Shown: positions 1 to 8,265, counted from the stretch's first letter. The stretch: 21,248 nucleotides of DNA from UBA1447 sp964612185 (GCA_964612185.1 CAZTCR010000047.1:1-21248); one strand, 5' to 3'. The notes: generated from the sequence alone by a model not told the origin. Numbers and translations are program-made.

Positions 1-568
1 TGTTGCCGTTAAAAGACAAAATGCCAACCGCCCCGATAGTGCCGCATTTTTTACCCTTGTACTGTGCGCCCAAGGCCTCGGCGGCATCCTCAATCACGGT
101 AACGCCATAATCCCGGCAAACCGGTAAAAGCCTTTCGTAATCCGCGCTCTGTCCGAAAATATCGACAATGATAATCGCTTTCGGAAGTGTTCCCTTTTGT
201 TTATACGCGCAAAGCGCTCTTTCCAGCGCGGCGGGGCATATATTCAAGCTTTCGTATTCCGCATCGATGAACACCGGTTGCGCGCCTTGGTAAATCACAG
301 GATTGCAGCTGCCGGAAAAAGTCAAATCGGAGCATAAGACAAGATCACCTTTCCCAATGCCGAAATATTTGAGGGCAAGATGAAGCGCGGCCGTTCCGGA
401 ACTCAGCGCTACCGCCGACTTCATACCGAGGTAACCGCAAACATCTTGTTCGAAGCCGAAAAGATTCGGACCCGCAGGAGCAATCCAATTTTCTTGAAAT
501 GCTTTTTCAACAAAACCGATTTCACTGCCGTTCATATGCGGAGGAGATAAATAAATTCGTTTGTTCAT
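1..568 (-). CDS. epsN: DegT/DnrJ/EryC1/StrS-family sugar aminotransferase, EpsN/PglE type (partial, cut by left edge)
   Basis: This PLP-dependent aminotransferase is expected to convert a UDP-4-keto-6-deoxy-HexNAc to the UDP-4-amino sugar in the cytoplasm. The frame opens at ATG 568 (an in-frame stop lies 4 codons upstream) and runs off the left edge after 189 residues. Seen in the translation: YLSPPHMNGSE at the start, ENWIAPAGPNLFGFE near residues 26-40, SSGTAALHLAL near 56-66, VIEDAAEALGAQYKGK near 160-175, and SFNGN as the last full residues. In this family SFNGNK carries the Schiff-base lysine, so the window ends just before that lysine; the next codon starts with A, as AAA/AAG would. 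It follows the BY-kinase by 65 bp in the same direction. With the dehydratase and EpsL-like transferase it fits the bacillosamine route. Other 4-amino sugars (for example perosamine-type) are possible. Confidence 0.88.
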   Translation of the reverse strand, partial: MNKRIYLSPPHMNGSEIGFVEKAFQENWIAPAGPNLFGFEQDVCGYLGMKSAVALSSGTAALHLALKYFGIGKGDLVLCSDLTFSGSCNPVIYQGAQPVFIDAEYESLNICPAALERALCAYKQKGTLPKAIIIVDIFGQSADYERLLPVCRDYGVTVIEDAAEALGAQYKGKKCGTIGAVGILSFNGN

Positions 569-633
569 ACCCGTTTGTCATCACCGCCGGCTTCAAGATT
601 TTTCAGGGTTTTGCGCATACGGAATACCGGTTG

Positions 634-2163
634 TCACTCTTTCTTTTTGTCACCAGACGCTTCGTAACCGTAAGGGGTATATCGTTTGTAATAACCTTTG
701 TAATACCCCTTGCGCCGGCGGTAGTAGTAATACAATCCACGGCGGGAAAAATAGCGGCCAGAACCCTCCTGATTGCTCATGGTCAGAACCGAACCGATGA
801 CATCGATGTCCGTTGAAGCAATCTCTTCGAGCGTGTCGTTGATGTCCCTTATCTTCGCATAATCCCTTTTAATGGTGAATATCATCGCGTCTGCCAGCGG
901 CGCGACAACCAGGCAGTCGGCAACGATGTGCGCCGGCGGTGTGTCGATGATAACAAAATCAAATTCATCCCTCGCGGTATTCAGTACTTCTTTTACCTTT
1001 TCGGCATCAAGCACCTCTGTTGACTTGGGCGAAATACCGCCGCTTGGCAATATAAATATACCAAGTGGTTTAACAAACTTAATAGAATCTACATAGGTAG
1101 AAGTTCCCTTGATGATTTGAATCAATCCGCTCTTGTTATCATCCCTGAGCCCGGCCATACGCATGACGGAGGGTTTTCGCAAATCGCAGTCGATGAGCAG
1201 AACCGATCTCCCTTTTTGCGCAAGCGCGCAGGCAAGATTCATCGCGACGGTTGTTTTGCCCTCATTCTCGAATGTGCTGGTTATTATAAAAAACTTATAA
1301 CCTTTTTCGGCCGCGATGCTTTCAACCTTTGTCCGGATAGCTTTGAAACTCTCGATAAAAGAAAAGTTTGCTTTCGTTTCATCGGTTAAGAGCAAAACGG
1401 GAACATTCTTTTTCTTGCCCTTTCCTTTCTTTTCACCTTCAACCGTGGGAATCGCCCCGAGAAATTTCAGGTCGGTTTTATTCCGGATATCGTCTGTTTG
1501 CTTGACCGTATCGCTGAGCAGTTCGACGATAAATATAATCAGCATAACAAGCGAGGCGCCCGCGACAAACCCATAAAATGCTTTATTCGCCGCACCGCTT
1601 TCGTTTACGACAACCGGCGTTTTTGCATTTTTTATTACATCGATACCGAGCCCGGAGTCAAAACGCTTTAAGTACTCCGGAAAGGTGTCGATTACAACCT
1701 TAATTGCCTTTTCGCAAAATTCAGCATCGGTGCTTGTTACGCTGACAGTAAATATACCGGCAATATCTGTGCTGGTAACCGATAGAGATTTTTCGATCTT
1801 GTTTTTATCATACCCGGCGTCAAGGGAATCATAAATGTTCTGCAGCATCAAATCGCTTTTCAGCAAAAACTGGTATCGCTCGACATCCTTCTCGGTGTAA
1901 GGTTTTTTTTGTGTCACCAACCCAATTTCGTTTCCGGCTTCATCTTTTTCAATGATTTGTTTAGTTGATGTAAAAGCAAGGGTTGTGCTTGAGACATAGT
2001 TTTCGACATAGACGGTCTTTGCGTAAAAATAGAAAAGGCATGAAACCGCAAGCCCGCTGAGCAGAACCGCCCATAGACCGTTGAGTATTGCCATCCCTAT
2101 CCGTCCAAGATCAATTGCGGATTCCTCCGCATAGCCGGGATTGACTTCCGCTTTTTGTTGCAT
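634..2163 (-). CDS. Fused Wzz chain-length protein and BY-family tyrosine kinase (Wzc-like / CpsC-CpsD fusion)
   Basis: A 509-residue membrane protein likely to set polysaccharide chain length and autophosphorylate on C-terminal tyrosines. Order: cytoplasmic N-terminus, TM1 about 25-48, extracytoplasmic Wzz-type region 50-194, TM2 about 195-215, an EsfKAIRTK motif (271-279; the EAFRxLRT equivalent), a P-loop at 296-305 (STFENEGKTT), Walker A' at 321-330 (VLLIDCDLRK), Walker B at 402-410 (DFVIIDTPP), and a tail (471-500) holding 12 tyrosines. Gram-positive systems usually split adaptor and kinase into two proteins; here they are one chain, as in proteobacterial Wzc. The P-loop is atypical: known BY-kinases have PGEGKS/T, here ENEGKTT. 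ATG 2163 is preceded by CGGAG. It lies 47 bp after the CpsB phosphatase, its likely antagonist. Confidence 0.93.
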   Translation of the reverse strand: MQQKAEVNPGYAEESAIDLGRIGMAILNGLWAVLLSGLAVSCLFYFYAKTVYVENYVSSTTLAFTSTKQIIEKDEAGNEIGLVTQKKPYTEKDVERYQFLLKSDLMLQNIYDSLDAGYDKNKIEKSLSVTSTDIAGIFTVSVTSTDAEFCEKAIKVVIDTFPEYLKRFDSGLGIDVIKNAKTPVVVNESGAANKAFYGFVAGASLVMLIIFIVELLSDTVKQTDDIRNKTDLKFLGAIPTVEGEKKGKGKKKNVPVLLLTDETKANFSFIESFKAIRTKVESIAAEKGYKFFIITSTFENEGKTTVAMNLACALAQKGRSVLLIDCDLRKPSVMRMAGLRDDNKSGLIQIIKGTSTYVDSIKFVKPLGIFILPSGGISPKSTEVLDAEKVKEVLNTARDEFDFVIIDTPPAHIVADCLVVAPLADAMIFTIKRDYAKIRDINDTLEEIASTDIDVIGSVLTMSNQEGSGRYFSRRGLYYYYRRRKGYYKGYYKRYTPYGYEASGDKKKE

Positions 2164-2210
2164 GCCAACACTCCGTTCGGATATTTTGTGTAATAATCGC
2201 TATGAAAACC

Positions 2211-2972
2211 TCAGTGCCTCTTCTTCCTGAGCAGACCGCTGTCCAGGGATCGCGTAACAGGTTCATTGTCAATCACGGCTTGCGGCGCTTGGTTGAGCAT
2301 TCGGTCAAGCCCCCTTTGGCTGATATTGGGCGGAAAACTCCTGATCATCCTTAACAGTTCGTTTGGCCTGTTGCGCAGAGAGTGCGCGTCCGTTCCAATA
2401 AAATTTGCCGCATGCTTCAAGACCATTTCATACGCCAGGTCAAACTCATCTTTGCTGCCCATGCTCGCCAGACTGCCGGCGTTAATTTGAAAAAGCACGC
2501 CCATATCCATTAAAAAATTGACCCGGTCATACTGGATCTGCAGGAAAGAATATCTTTCCGGGTGCGCAACTACAGGTACCAAGTCGCGGTTCAGGATTTC
2601 CTCTATATACCGGAGCACGGTTGAAAAACTCAACCCGAAAAAGTCAAACTCCACAAGAAGATACCGGCTGTTATTAAGTGATGCTTGCCCCAGCGGCAGC
2701 GGATACAGCAAATCGTCACTGGCAAACACTTCCGCGCCGGGATAGATTTCAAGAAGCAGTTCCCGTTTTGCCAGTTCCGCGCGCAGTTCCGAGAGTTTTT
2801 GATCCCTTACCTTGATAAAGTCTTCCAAATCGGTAAGCCTTGTTAAATGCGGTGTGGCAATGATTTTGTCAATTCCGTTTTCCATAGCCAAATAACACAA
2901 GCCCAACGCTGTATCAAGATCTTTCGGCCCGTCGTCGATCCCGTGCAGAATATGGCAATGAATATCCGTCAT
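2211..2972 (-). CDS. cpsB: CpsB/YwqE-type PHP-domain protein-tyrosine phosphatase
   Basis: A 253-residue cytoplasmic metal-dependent phosphatase, expected to dephosphorylate the tyrosine cluster of the neighbouring BY-kinase. All PHP metal-binding motifs are visible: DIHCHILHGIDDG at 3-15, ATPHL near 40-44, VVAHPERY in the middle, and GTDAHS toward the C-terminus. Length is normal for CpsB/CapC (about 240-255). ATG 2972 is preceded by AAGGA about 13 nt upstream. It is the first gene behind the internal promoter at 3042-3070, so it can be made with the kinase and aminotransferase apart from the upstream glycosyltransferase genes. Confidence 0.94.
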   Translation of the reverse strand: MTDIHCHILHGIDDGPKDLDTALGLCYLAMENGIDKIIATPHLTRLTDLEDFIKVRDQKLSELRAELAKRELLLEIYPGAEVFASDDLLYPLPLGQASLNNSRYLLVEFDFFGLSFSTVLRYIEEILNRDLVPVVAHPERYSFLQIQYDRVNFLMDMGVLFQINAGSLASMGSKDEFDLAYEMVLKHAANFIGTDAHSLRNRPNELLRMIRSFPPNISQRGLDRMLNQAPQAVIDNEPVTRSLDSGLLRKKRH

Positions 2973-3041
2973 AACTTTTCACCAATCCTTGTATAAGCCT
3001 GAGCTACAGAAAAAAACAGGTAATATGAATGCTTAAAAAAT

Positions 3042-3070
3042 ATAATAGCACCAAAAGCGCTTTGCGTCAA
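3042..3070 (-). promoter_or_regulatory. Internal sigma-A-type promoter before cpsB, with a palindrome in the spacer
   Basis: On the minus strand: -35 TTGACG (3065-3070), 17-bp spacer, -10 TATTAT (3042-3047), one mismatch in each hexamer. The predicted start near 3035 gives a leader of about 60 nt before cpsB. The spacer holds the 10-bp perfect palindrome AAAGCGCTTT (3054-3063), a possible operator. It lies in the largest gap of the operon (2973-3137). Confidence 0.75.
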
Positions 3071-3109
3071 TCGTCGTGTATGCCTTGAACTGTCTTGGAG
3101 GATCACACT

Positions 3110-3132
3110 AGCGGTGCTTCCGCTTCAAGCGG
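3110..3132 (-). other. Overlapping short stem-loops after the GH88-like gene
   Basis: Three 5-bp segments AGCGG (3110-3114), CCGCT (3120-3124) and AGCGG (3128-3132) can form two mutually exclusive hairpins just after the stop codon at 3138. No T-run follows on the minus strand, so this is not a standard intrinsic terminator. It might be a weak attenuator, an RNA-processing site or a 3'-end stabiliser. Confidence 0.35.
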
Positions 3133-3137
3133 TCAGG

Positions 3138-4346
3138 CTACGACGAGACGAATCGAACCGCAAACCCCTGTGCGGCCGGCATGCTGTCCGACTTTTGCGA
3201 ATAATTGCCTATTCCCCCGGTGTCGCCTTGTGCCGAATCGACAATACCGCTGCGTTTGGTAACGCTCATCAGGTACACGGCAGCCCTCTGTGAGCACAAG
3301 GAGTATGTTTCATCCCGCGCTATTGCTATCATCTTTTTCATAAACAGGGATATCATAGCCGTTGCGGATGATTCCCCCGAATTCATTAAAAAAATCTGCC
3401 TGTCCCAGGCGCCGTTTTTCATTTGAAACACTGCAAGTGAATTCGCGAATCCAGTCATTTCCGGCAGCAACATCCCTTTTAGGTCGGCTGCCAGGCGCGT
3501 GTTCGCTTCGTCACGCAGCAGATCACTGCCGGAAGTAATTGTGTCATCCGTTAATACCAGGTATGTATCCATTAATCCGACCGCCCACCAACCGCAACCT
3601 CTGCCCCAGCCGTATATGCCCAGCGGCGCGCCCGACACTTTGTTATAACAGTGAACCGGAATTCGTAGTTTGTCGTGAAGCCCGAATTTGACGAATTCCT
3701 GTATTTGTTCTTTTACGATTGCCAATGCCTGTATGCAATTATATTCTATGGCGTATTTTGTTAAGAATGGACAAATCATCCCGATGGTGTCAACAAAACG
3801 GATGTCCGGCATATTGCTGTTGTAGGGAACCGTACCGTGTTTTTTTGCCAAATCAAACAGCATTCCGGCAGCCCTGTCCATCGCGGGCTTGATTTTCTTT
3901 TTGTCGGCAACGGAGGAACTCAGTATGGCGAAAGCAAGCATCGCGACTTCCGGCTTGGCTTCAAAATCGCACCAATCCCCGTTTGAATCTATTTTCGAAT
4001 CAATGAAGACGCGGATTTCCTTTTTAACCGCTTCACATGCGCACATACTGTTCGCGCCCAAAAGTAAAGCCGCTTGCTGCCACATTTGCAGGGTCGGGTT
4101 GCTGTATTGCCCCCTGATTCTCTCGATTACTGTCAGCCTTTCGTTGTCGCTCAACGGTATCCCGGGTGTTTTCTTTAATTGGGCAAGCAGCGCGTCTTCC
4201 ATAGCCGTTTCCCATTCTCCTGTGTTTTGCCACCGGCCAATGTGAATACGGGATAGCCATCGTCTGAAAATCGGAACAACATCAACAAGGACCGCTGCAA
4301 TAATCAGCAGCAGGATAATTGATATAACAATCAGATATATTTTCAA
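3138..4346 (-). CDS. Membrane-anchored GH88/GH105-like (alpha/alpha)6-barrel hydrolase
   Basis: 402 residues with an N-terminal hydrophobic anchor (about 4-24) followed by an extracytoplasmic helical domain. Seen: RFVDTIGMICPFL near 188-200 and YGWGRGCGWWAVGLMD near 250-265, matching conserved blocks of unsaturated glucuronyl / rhamnogalacturonyl hydrolases (GH88/GH105), where the Asp of the VDT block acts in catalysis; the end reads MPAAQGFAVRF. The family hydrates terminal 4,5-unsaturated uronyl residues left by lyases. That it trims or releases the polysaccharide made here is inference; no lyase is seen in the window. The start is TTG 4346, with AGGGGGAAG about 5 nt upstream. Next comes the phosphatase gene after a 165-bp gap with its own promoter. 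It could be a non-catalytic relative. Confidence 0.72.
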   Translation of the reverse strand: MKIYLIVISIILLLIIAAVLVDVVPIFRRWLSRIHIGRWQNTGEWETAMEDALLAQLKKTPGIPLSDNERLTVIERIRGQYSNPTLQMWQQAALLLGANSMCACEAVKKEIRVFIDSKIDSNGDWCDFEAKPEVAMLAFAILSSSVADKKKIKPAMDRAAGMLFDLAKKHGTVPYNSNMPDIRFVDTIGMICPFLTKYAIEYNCIQALAIVKEQIQEFVKFGLHDKLRIPVHCYNKVSGAPLGIYGWGRGCGWWAVGLMDTYLVLTDDTITSGSDLLRDEANTRLAADLKGMLLPEMTGFANSLAVFQMKNGAWDRQIFLMNSGESSATAMISLFMKKMIAIARDETYSLCSQRAAVYLMSVTKRSGIVDSAQGDTGGIGNYSQKSDSMPAAQGFAVRFVSS

Positions 4347-4401
4347 AATCTTCCCCCTATCGACTATAACAGCAGAAATGAACCAAACGGCAGACTGCGA
4401 T

Positions 4402-4998
4402 TTATTCAGTCGTTTCCGGAATGTTTATTACATAGGCCGCACTGCCATGATCGCTGACAACTCTTGCGGGTAACCCCGCTACAGTGACGCCAGGAGGAAC
4501 ATCATCGTTGACTACGCTGTTGGCGCCGACCGCGCAGTGGTCACCCAAAACAACCTTGCCGAAGACTTTGCAGCCGGGTGCCAGGTAAACCCGGTCGCCT
4601 AACTGCGGAACAGCCTGCGCGCCTTTCCCGCTGTCGACGCCAACTGTCACTTGATGAGAAATGTTGCAATTCTTTCCAATCACCGCTTGCGGATGGATAA
4701 CAACCCCGCCCCAGTGCCCCAAATACAAGCCCTCACCGATATTGGTGCTGTACTCTATATCAAACCCGTATCGGACTTTCAGCCTGTTGTATCGCAATCT
4801 TGCATAATAAAAAGATAGCCTCCTGTAAACAGGCTGCTTGGACAGGTAATCGCACTTCCGCAGCCAATAGCTGAAACGAAAGCCCGGAACAAATCTGTAT
4901 GTTTTCTTAAATACTTTGCTTGAATGATCGCCGTAATATCTGAATAAATCGGCACGGATGAAACGCTTCAGATCCTTTCGGCTTTGAATATTACTCAT
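4402..4998 (-). CDS. Serine-acetyltransferase-like left-handed beta-helix O-acetyltransferase
   Basis: A 198-residue hexapeptide-repeat protein (LbetaH, CysE-like branch). The N-terminal ~75 residues are basic and helical; the hexapeptide repeats follow, including GHWGGVVIHPQAVIGKNCNI, HQVTVGVDSGKG, LGDRVYLAPGCKVFGKVVLG and VGANSVVNDDVPPGVTVAGLPARVV, the last being the classic C-terminal cap of this fold. Members in capsule/EPS loci transfer acetyl from acetyl-CoA to a sugar hydroxyl. It lacks the large N-terminal domain of true CysE, so O-acetylation of the repeat unit is more likely than cysteine synthesis. A role as the missing PglD/EpsM N-acetyltransferase cannot be excluded but the CysE-like pattern argues against it. 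ATG 4998 has GGAAGG 9 nt upstream. It lies between the pyruvyl transferase (38 bp) and the GH88-like gene (55 bp). Confidence 0.85.
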   Translation of the reverse strand: MSNIQSRKDLKRFIRADLFRYYGDHSSKVFKKTYRFVPGFRFSYWLRKCDYLSKQPVYRRLSFYYARLRYNRLKVRYGFDIEYSTNIGEGLYLGHWGGVVIHPQAVIGKNCNISHQVTVGVDSGKGAQAVPQLGDRVYLAPGCKVFGKVVLGDHCAVGANSVVNDDVPPGVTVAGLPARVVSDHGSAAYVINIPETTE

Positions 4999-5036
4999 GC
5001 AGCTTACCTTCCATACAATACTTCCCCGGCTTTGCG

Positions 5037-6194
5037 TCAGATCGCTGACAGCGCTTCACCGGCGGAATAAGCGTTTTCTGCTATTTTAGGAATATTTGAC
5101 ATCAATATTTTTTTCGTTTCGTTTTCCTGTTCCCGGAATGCCGCAAAAAGCTCAATCAGGTTCTCAGTGCTGTTTAGTTTTCCGGTGTCCGCGATAAATC
5201 GTTCATCGCCGAATAGATCCTTCGCAATGCCGCTGGATTTAACGCTGTACCCTAAAACAATCACCGGAACGCCGCTTGAATACGCGGCGATGGATGCGTG
5301 CGTGCGTGCCGCGACTACATAACGGAGTCTCGCGATATAGCCTTTATACTGAGCGGCGTTCAGATCCCCGGGCAGCAGCAGGAGCCTGCCGTTTGAATAC
5401 GCTGCGTTTTCATTGTATAGAGTGTTCAGCACGGCCATATCGTTGTTGACGGATGATGTCACATGGGGAATCAGAGCGATTGACAGATCTGTATGCCGCA
5501 GCAAAAACCCGATAAAGCCGGATGTTATGCCCATCAGTTCGGGGTTCTTTGCGGTCACAATCGGGCTGATGTTGATCCCGATTGTATTCATTTTTTGCCA
5601 ACCGGCAGGCAGGGGCAGTTCTTCGGGCTTCAGCGTGAAAGCGGGGTCAGGGAACAGAAATACTTTCGAATTCAATCTTCGTCTCTTTATAAGATCAAAG
5701 GTCAAAGACTCCCTTGCGAATATGGCATCAAAGCAGGCCAAGTTTCTCTCTTTTTCGGGTGTTAAATCCTCCTGCCCGACTGACGCCCCCCAGAGTACGA
5801 CTTTTTTACCTCGGTTTTTCAGTTCTTGTGTTAAAATACAGATTACAGCATTATTGCCGTAACAATAAGTATCACCGCCGACGGAAAGGCAGATGTCCGC
5901 GCTGGCGGCCTGTTCAAAAAAAGCGGAGTATCTTTTAATAACCGAGTAACTTTCATCGCGCATTACTTTTATGCGAACTGCGGCCTGCAGATACGCGGAT
6001 TTATTCAAAGGTTCCGGTTTAAACGCATAAACTTCCGACAGGTTTTCGATCATCGCGTCTTCTTTCGGATTGAATGAAGACAGCAAGAATTCGCTGTTCG
6101 GGCAAGTTTTGTTTACTATTCCGATTGTTCCCCGTACAATGGCCTCACAGCCTCTGTTAAGACTGCCGGAATGATTGAACATAAAAACCTTCAT
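5037..6194 (-). CDS. Polysaccharide pyruvyl transferase family protein
   Basis: 385 residues from the chosen start. The family (CsaB/EpsO/WcaK) transfers pyruvate from PEP to sugar hydroxyls as a ketal, giving the polymer negative charge. Seen: MFNHSGSLNRGCEAIVRG at the start, SVGGDTYCYG in the middle, VLWGASVGQED, and the C-terminal block YVVAARTHASIAAYSSGVP followed by VLGYSVKSSGIAKDLFG, a hallmark of the family. An in-frame ATG at 6332 would give a longer protein overlapping the upstream glycosyltransferase; ATG 6194 is preferred because GGGGGGCG (from 6205) sits 5-7 nt before it and homology starts there. It follows the GT2 by 85 bp. Confidence 0.92.
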   Translation of the reverse strand: MKVFMFNHSGSLNRGCEAIVRGTIGIVNKTCPNSEFLLSSFNPKEDAMIENLSEVYAFKPEPLNKSAYLQAAVRIKVMRDESYSVIKRYSAFFEQAASADICLSVGGDTYCYGNNAVICILTQELKNRGKKVVLWGASVGQEDLTPEKERNLACFDAIFARESLTFDLIKRRRLNSKVFLFPDPAFTLKPEELPLPAGWQKMNTIGINISPIVTAKNPELMGITSGFIGFLLRHTDLSIALIPHVTSSVNNDMAVLNTLYNENAAYSNGRLLLLPGDLNAAQYKGYIARLRYVVAARTHASIAAYSSGVPVIVLGYSVKSSGIAKDLFGDERFIADTGKLNSTENLIELFAAFREQENETKKILMSNIPKIAENAYSAGEALSAI

Positions 6195-6279
6195 TTTCGC
6201 CCCCCGGTTTTGTTTGTGACCCGTGTATTGAGATTGATTAGACAGCTTTCGCTCGGGTTTTATCTGCCTGTTGCAGGCG

Positions 6280-7212
6280 TCAATGCTGGATATTTTTGAT
6301 GTGTTGATTGCCTCTTGTGACTTTGAATACACCGGCCGGAACCATCAGCAGGGCAACGAGTGTTTTATAAATTGGTTTTTGCACAGCGCCGATGATTTCA
6401 TTTCCTTTTTTACCGGCCATCAGCCCGTAATAAGGTACGGTAAACAAAAGCCTGCAGTCTTTCGGCTTATGAATGCCAATGTCGTTGAGCGTCGACAGCT
6501 TCCAACAGTAATTGGATACATAACCTTCCCTGACATGCTCTTTAAACCACACGGCTGTGAGCGAGTCAGGTTCGTTGAGATAAACAACCTTCAAAATTTC
6601 ATTTGAGTAATACTGGCTATAGCTTTTGTCGATTTTATTCCAAATAATACTTTCGGTTATAAAATTTGTGCCGGCCGGTTCCGGAAATGGATAGGACAAT
6701 AATATATCCGTTCTGATACAGCCGGTTTTGTCTCCGGTTGTTTTTTGCGCGATCAGTTTAGGGTTTGCCTGTTGATTGATGCCCTCCGGATATTGATCGC
6801 CGATGATTTTTCCTGTTTGGGAATCGACACATAAGCCCGTCACGCACCAATACTTTTCTCTGTCTTGCTCAGGTATGCCGCCCCACAAGACGAATGCTGA
6901 TTCCACAGCGTTGTCCGTCAGCGCATCGTCGGAATCGAGCACCAAAAAATAGCCGCCGTTCGCAAGCCCCGCCGCCATATTCATCGCCGTATGTTTGCCG
7001 CCGTTTTCCTTATAATAATACCTGACAGAAAAATCCGCTTTTTCAATAAATAGGTCGATGGTTTCTTTTATACCATCGGTCGAGCCGTCATCAATAACCA
7101 GCCACTCAAAATCCTTGCATGTCTGTCTCATCAGGCTGTCAAACGGTCTGTCTATCGTATGTTTCCTGTTGAAGACGGGTGTAAATACCGTTATACCGGG
7201 TCTATCCTTCAT
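6280..7212 (-). CDS. GT2 family glycosyltransferase
   Basis: A 310-residue GT-A enzyme adding one sugar to the lipid-linked repeat unit on the cytoplasmic face. Seen: ITVFTPVFNRKHTIDRPFDS at 8-27, QTCKDFEWLVIDDGSTDG at 30-47 (nucleotide-binding Asp), and LVLDSDD near residue 91-97 (DXD metal site). The C-terminal ~25 residues are hydrophobic and basic and may touch the membrane. ATG 7212 overlaps the preceding stop by 4 bp (ATGA), with AAGGGAG as ribosome site, pointing to coupled translation. It is a paralogue of the GT2 at 11339-12232 (shared TVFTP, QTCKDF, DDGSTD). Donor and linkage cannot be read from sequence. Confidence 0.93.
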   Translation of the reverse strand: MKDRPGITVFTPVFNRKHTIDRPFDSLMRQTCKDFEWLVIDDGSTDGIKETIDLFIEKADFSVRYYYKENGGKHTAMNMAAGLANGGYFLVLDSDDALTDNAVESAFVLWGGIPEQDREKYWCVTGLCVDSQTGKIIGDQYPEGINQQANPKLIAQKTTGDKTGCIRTDILLSYPFPEPAGTNFITESIIWNKIDKSYSQYYSNEILKVVYLNEPDSLTAVWFKEHVREGYVSNYCWKLSTLNDIGIHKPKDCRLLFTVPYYGLMAGKKGNEIIGAVQKPIYKTLVALLMVPAGVFKVTRGNQHIKNIQH

Positions 7213-8264
7213 TTTTTCGCTCCCTTATTTGCGGTTCCGGTCAGCGACAGCTTGATTTTCATCGCGAATAAAACAGCCCTGAGTCCGATGATGCTCTTGC
7301 CGCGAATACAAAAATAAATACAGCGATTCAGCTTGCAGCTGTTTGCCGTTAACACTTTGCGATACGCATGGAGAAGGCCGCGTATTTCGGCGTTTAACAT
7401 GATGTTCTTAACAGCATCACGGCGGTATTTACCTTTTAGCCTTGTCACGGCGGAAGAAACGGCACCTGCCGCCTGTTCCATCAGTTTAACGGTATTCAAT
7501 TCTCCTATGGTTCCACGGGATAAACCGATTTTTGCAAACAGCTCGAAGTCTAATTTATATTGCGACAATATAACCTCGGCAGCGTCACGGTTTATTGTTT
7601 GAACGGCACCGGAAAGGACCTGCCGGTAAAAGTATCCGAAGTAACCGGTATAGCAAACGGTTTGCGCATAGGCCAGAAATCGTAAAAGAAACTCCCGGTC
7701 CTCGCCTTGCCTTTTTCCCGGTGCGAACCGGAGGCGGTTGCCCGAAACAACATCCCGCCTGAATATTTTATTGCAGCAGGAATTGAACGAACCGTCACGC
7801 AGCATGAAAACGGCAACAGTGCTTTTAATTTCGTCTTTCTTTATCGGCGTATTTTCCCGGAACGGATACCGGATTTGAGTTTTTCCGTCGGGATAGTCGG
7901 CCATCAAAGCGCAAGCGCTCATGTCTGCATGAGTCGTTTCGGCGAGTTCGATCAGTCTTTCATACATTTCGGGAAACACATAATCATCCGAATCAACAAA
8001 GCCGACATATTTACCGGCAGCCTTTTCAACACCCGAATTTCTTGCCGCGCTCACGCCGGCATTTGCCTGATGGATAACCGATATGTTGCTATATGCCGAG
8101 GCGTATATATCACATATCTCCGGCGAGTTGTCTGTGGAGCCGTCATTGACTAAAATGATATCTATGCGGCCAAAAACTGTTTGCGTGATGATTGAGTCAA
8201 TACAGGCGCGGAGGTGTTGACCGGTATTGTAAACCGGCACAATTACAGAAATATCTCTCGTCAT
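7209..8264 (-). CDS. GT2 family glycosyltransferase
   Basis: 351 residues from ATG 8264. GT-A fold: ISVIVPVYNTGQHLRACIDS at the start, IILVNDGSTDNSPEIC near 38-53, and GKYVGFVDSDDYVFPEMYE near 86-104 with the DXD metal site. The EpsH/EpsJ/CpsI type of GT2 is common in Gram-positive EPS loci. An upstream in-frame ATG at 8285 exists, but GGGGGCGGG lies 4-5 nt before ATG 8264, formed by the last codons of the upstream GT4 gene, whose TAA ends one base before this ATG. Translational coupling is likely. Its end overlaps the next gene by 4 bp. Confidence 0.93.
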   Translation of the reverse strand: MTRDISVIVPVYNTGQHLRACIDSIITQTVFGRIDIILVNDGSTDNSPEICDIYASAYSNISVIHQANAGVSAARNSGVEKAAGKYVGFVDSDDYVFPEMYERLIELAETTHADMSACALMADYPDGKTQIRYPFRENTPIKKDEIKSTVAVFMLRDGSFNSCCNKIFRRDVVSGNRLRFAPGKRQGEDREFLLRFLAYAQTVCYTGYFGYFYRQVLSGAVQTINRDAAEVILSQYKLDFELFAKIGLSRGTIGELNTVKLMEQAAGAVSSAVTRLKGKYRRDAVKNIMLNAEIRGLLHAYRKVLTANSCKLNRCIYFCIRGKSIIGLRAVLFAMKIKLSLTGTANKGAKK

Positions 8265-8265
8265 A

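Noticed and set aside
716..760. GGCGGTAG-like ops/JUMPstart element
   Set aside because: On the plus strand, inside the coding sequence of the kinase tyrosine tail and opposite to operon transcription.
6195..6332. N-terminal extension of the pyruvyl transferase to ATG 6332
   Set aside because: It overlaps the upstream GT2 gene, has no family similarity, and a GGGGGG ribosome site stands right before ATG 6194.
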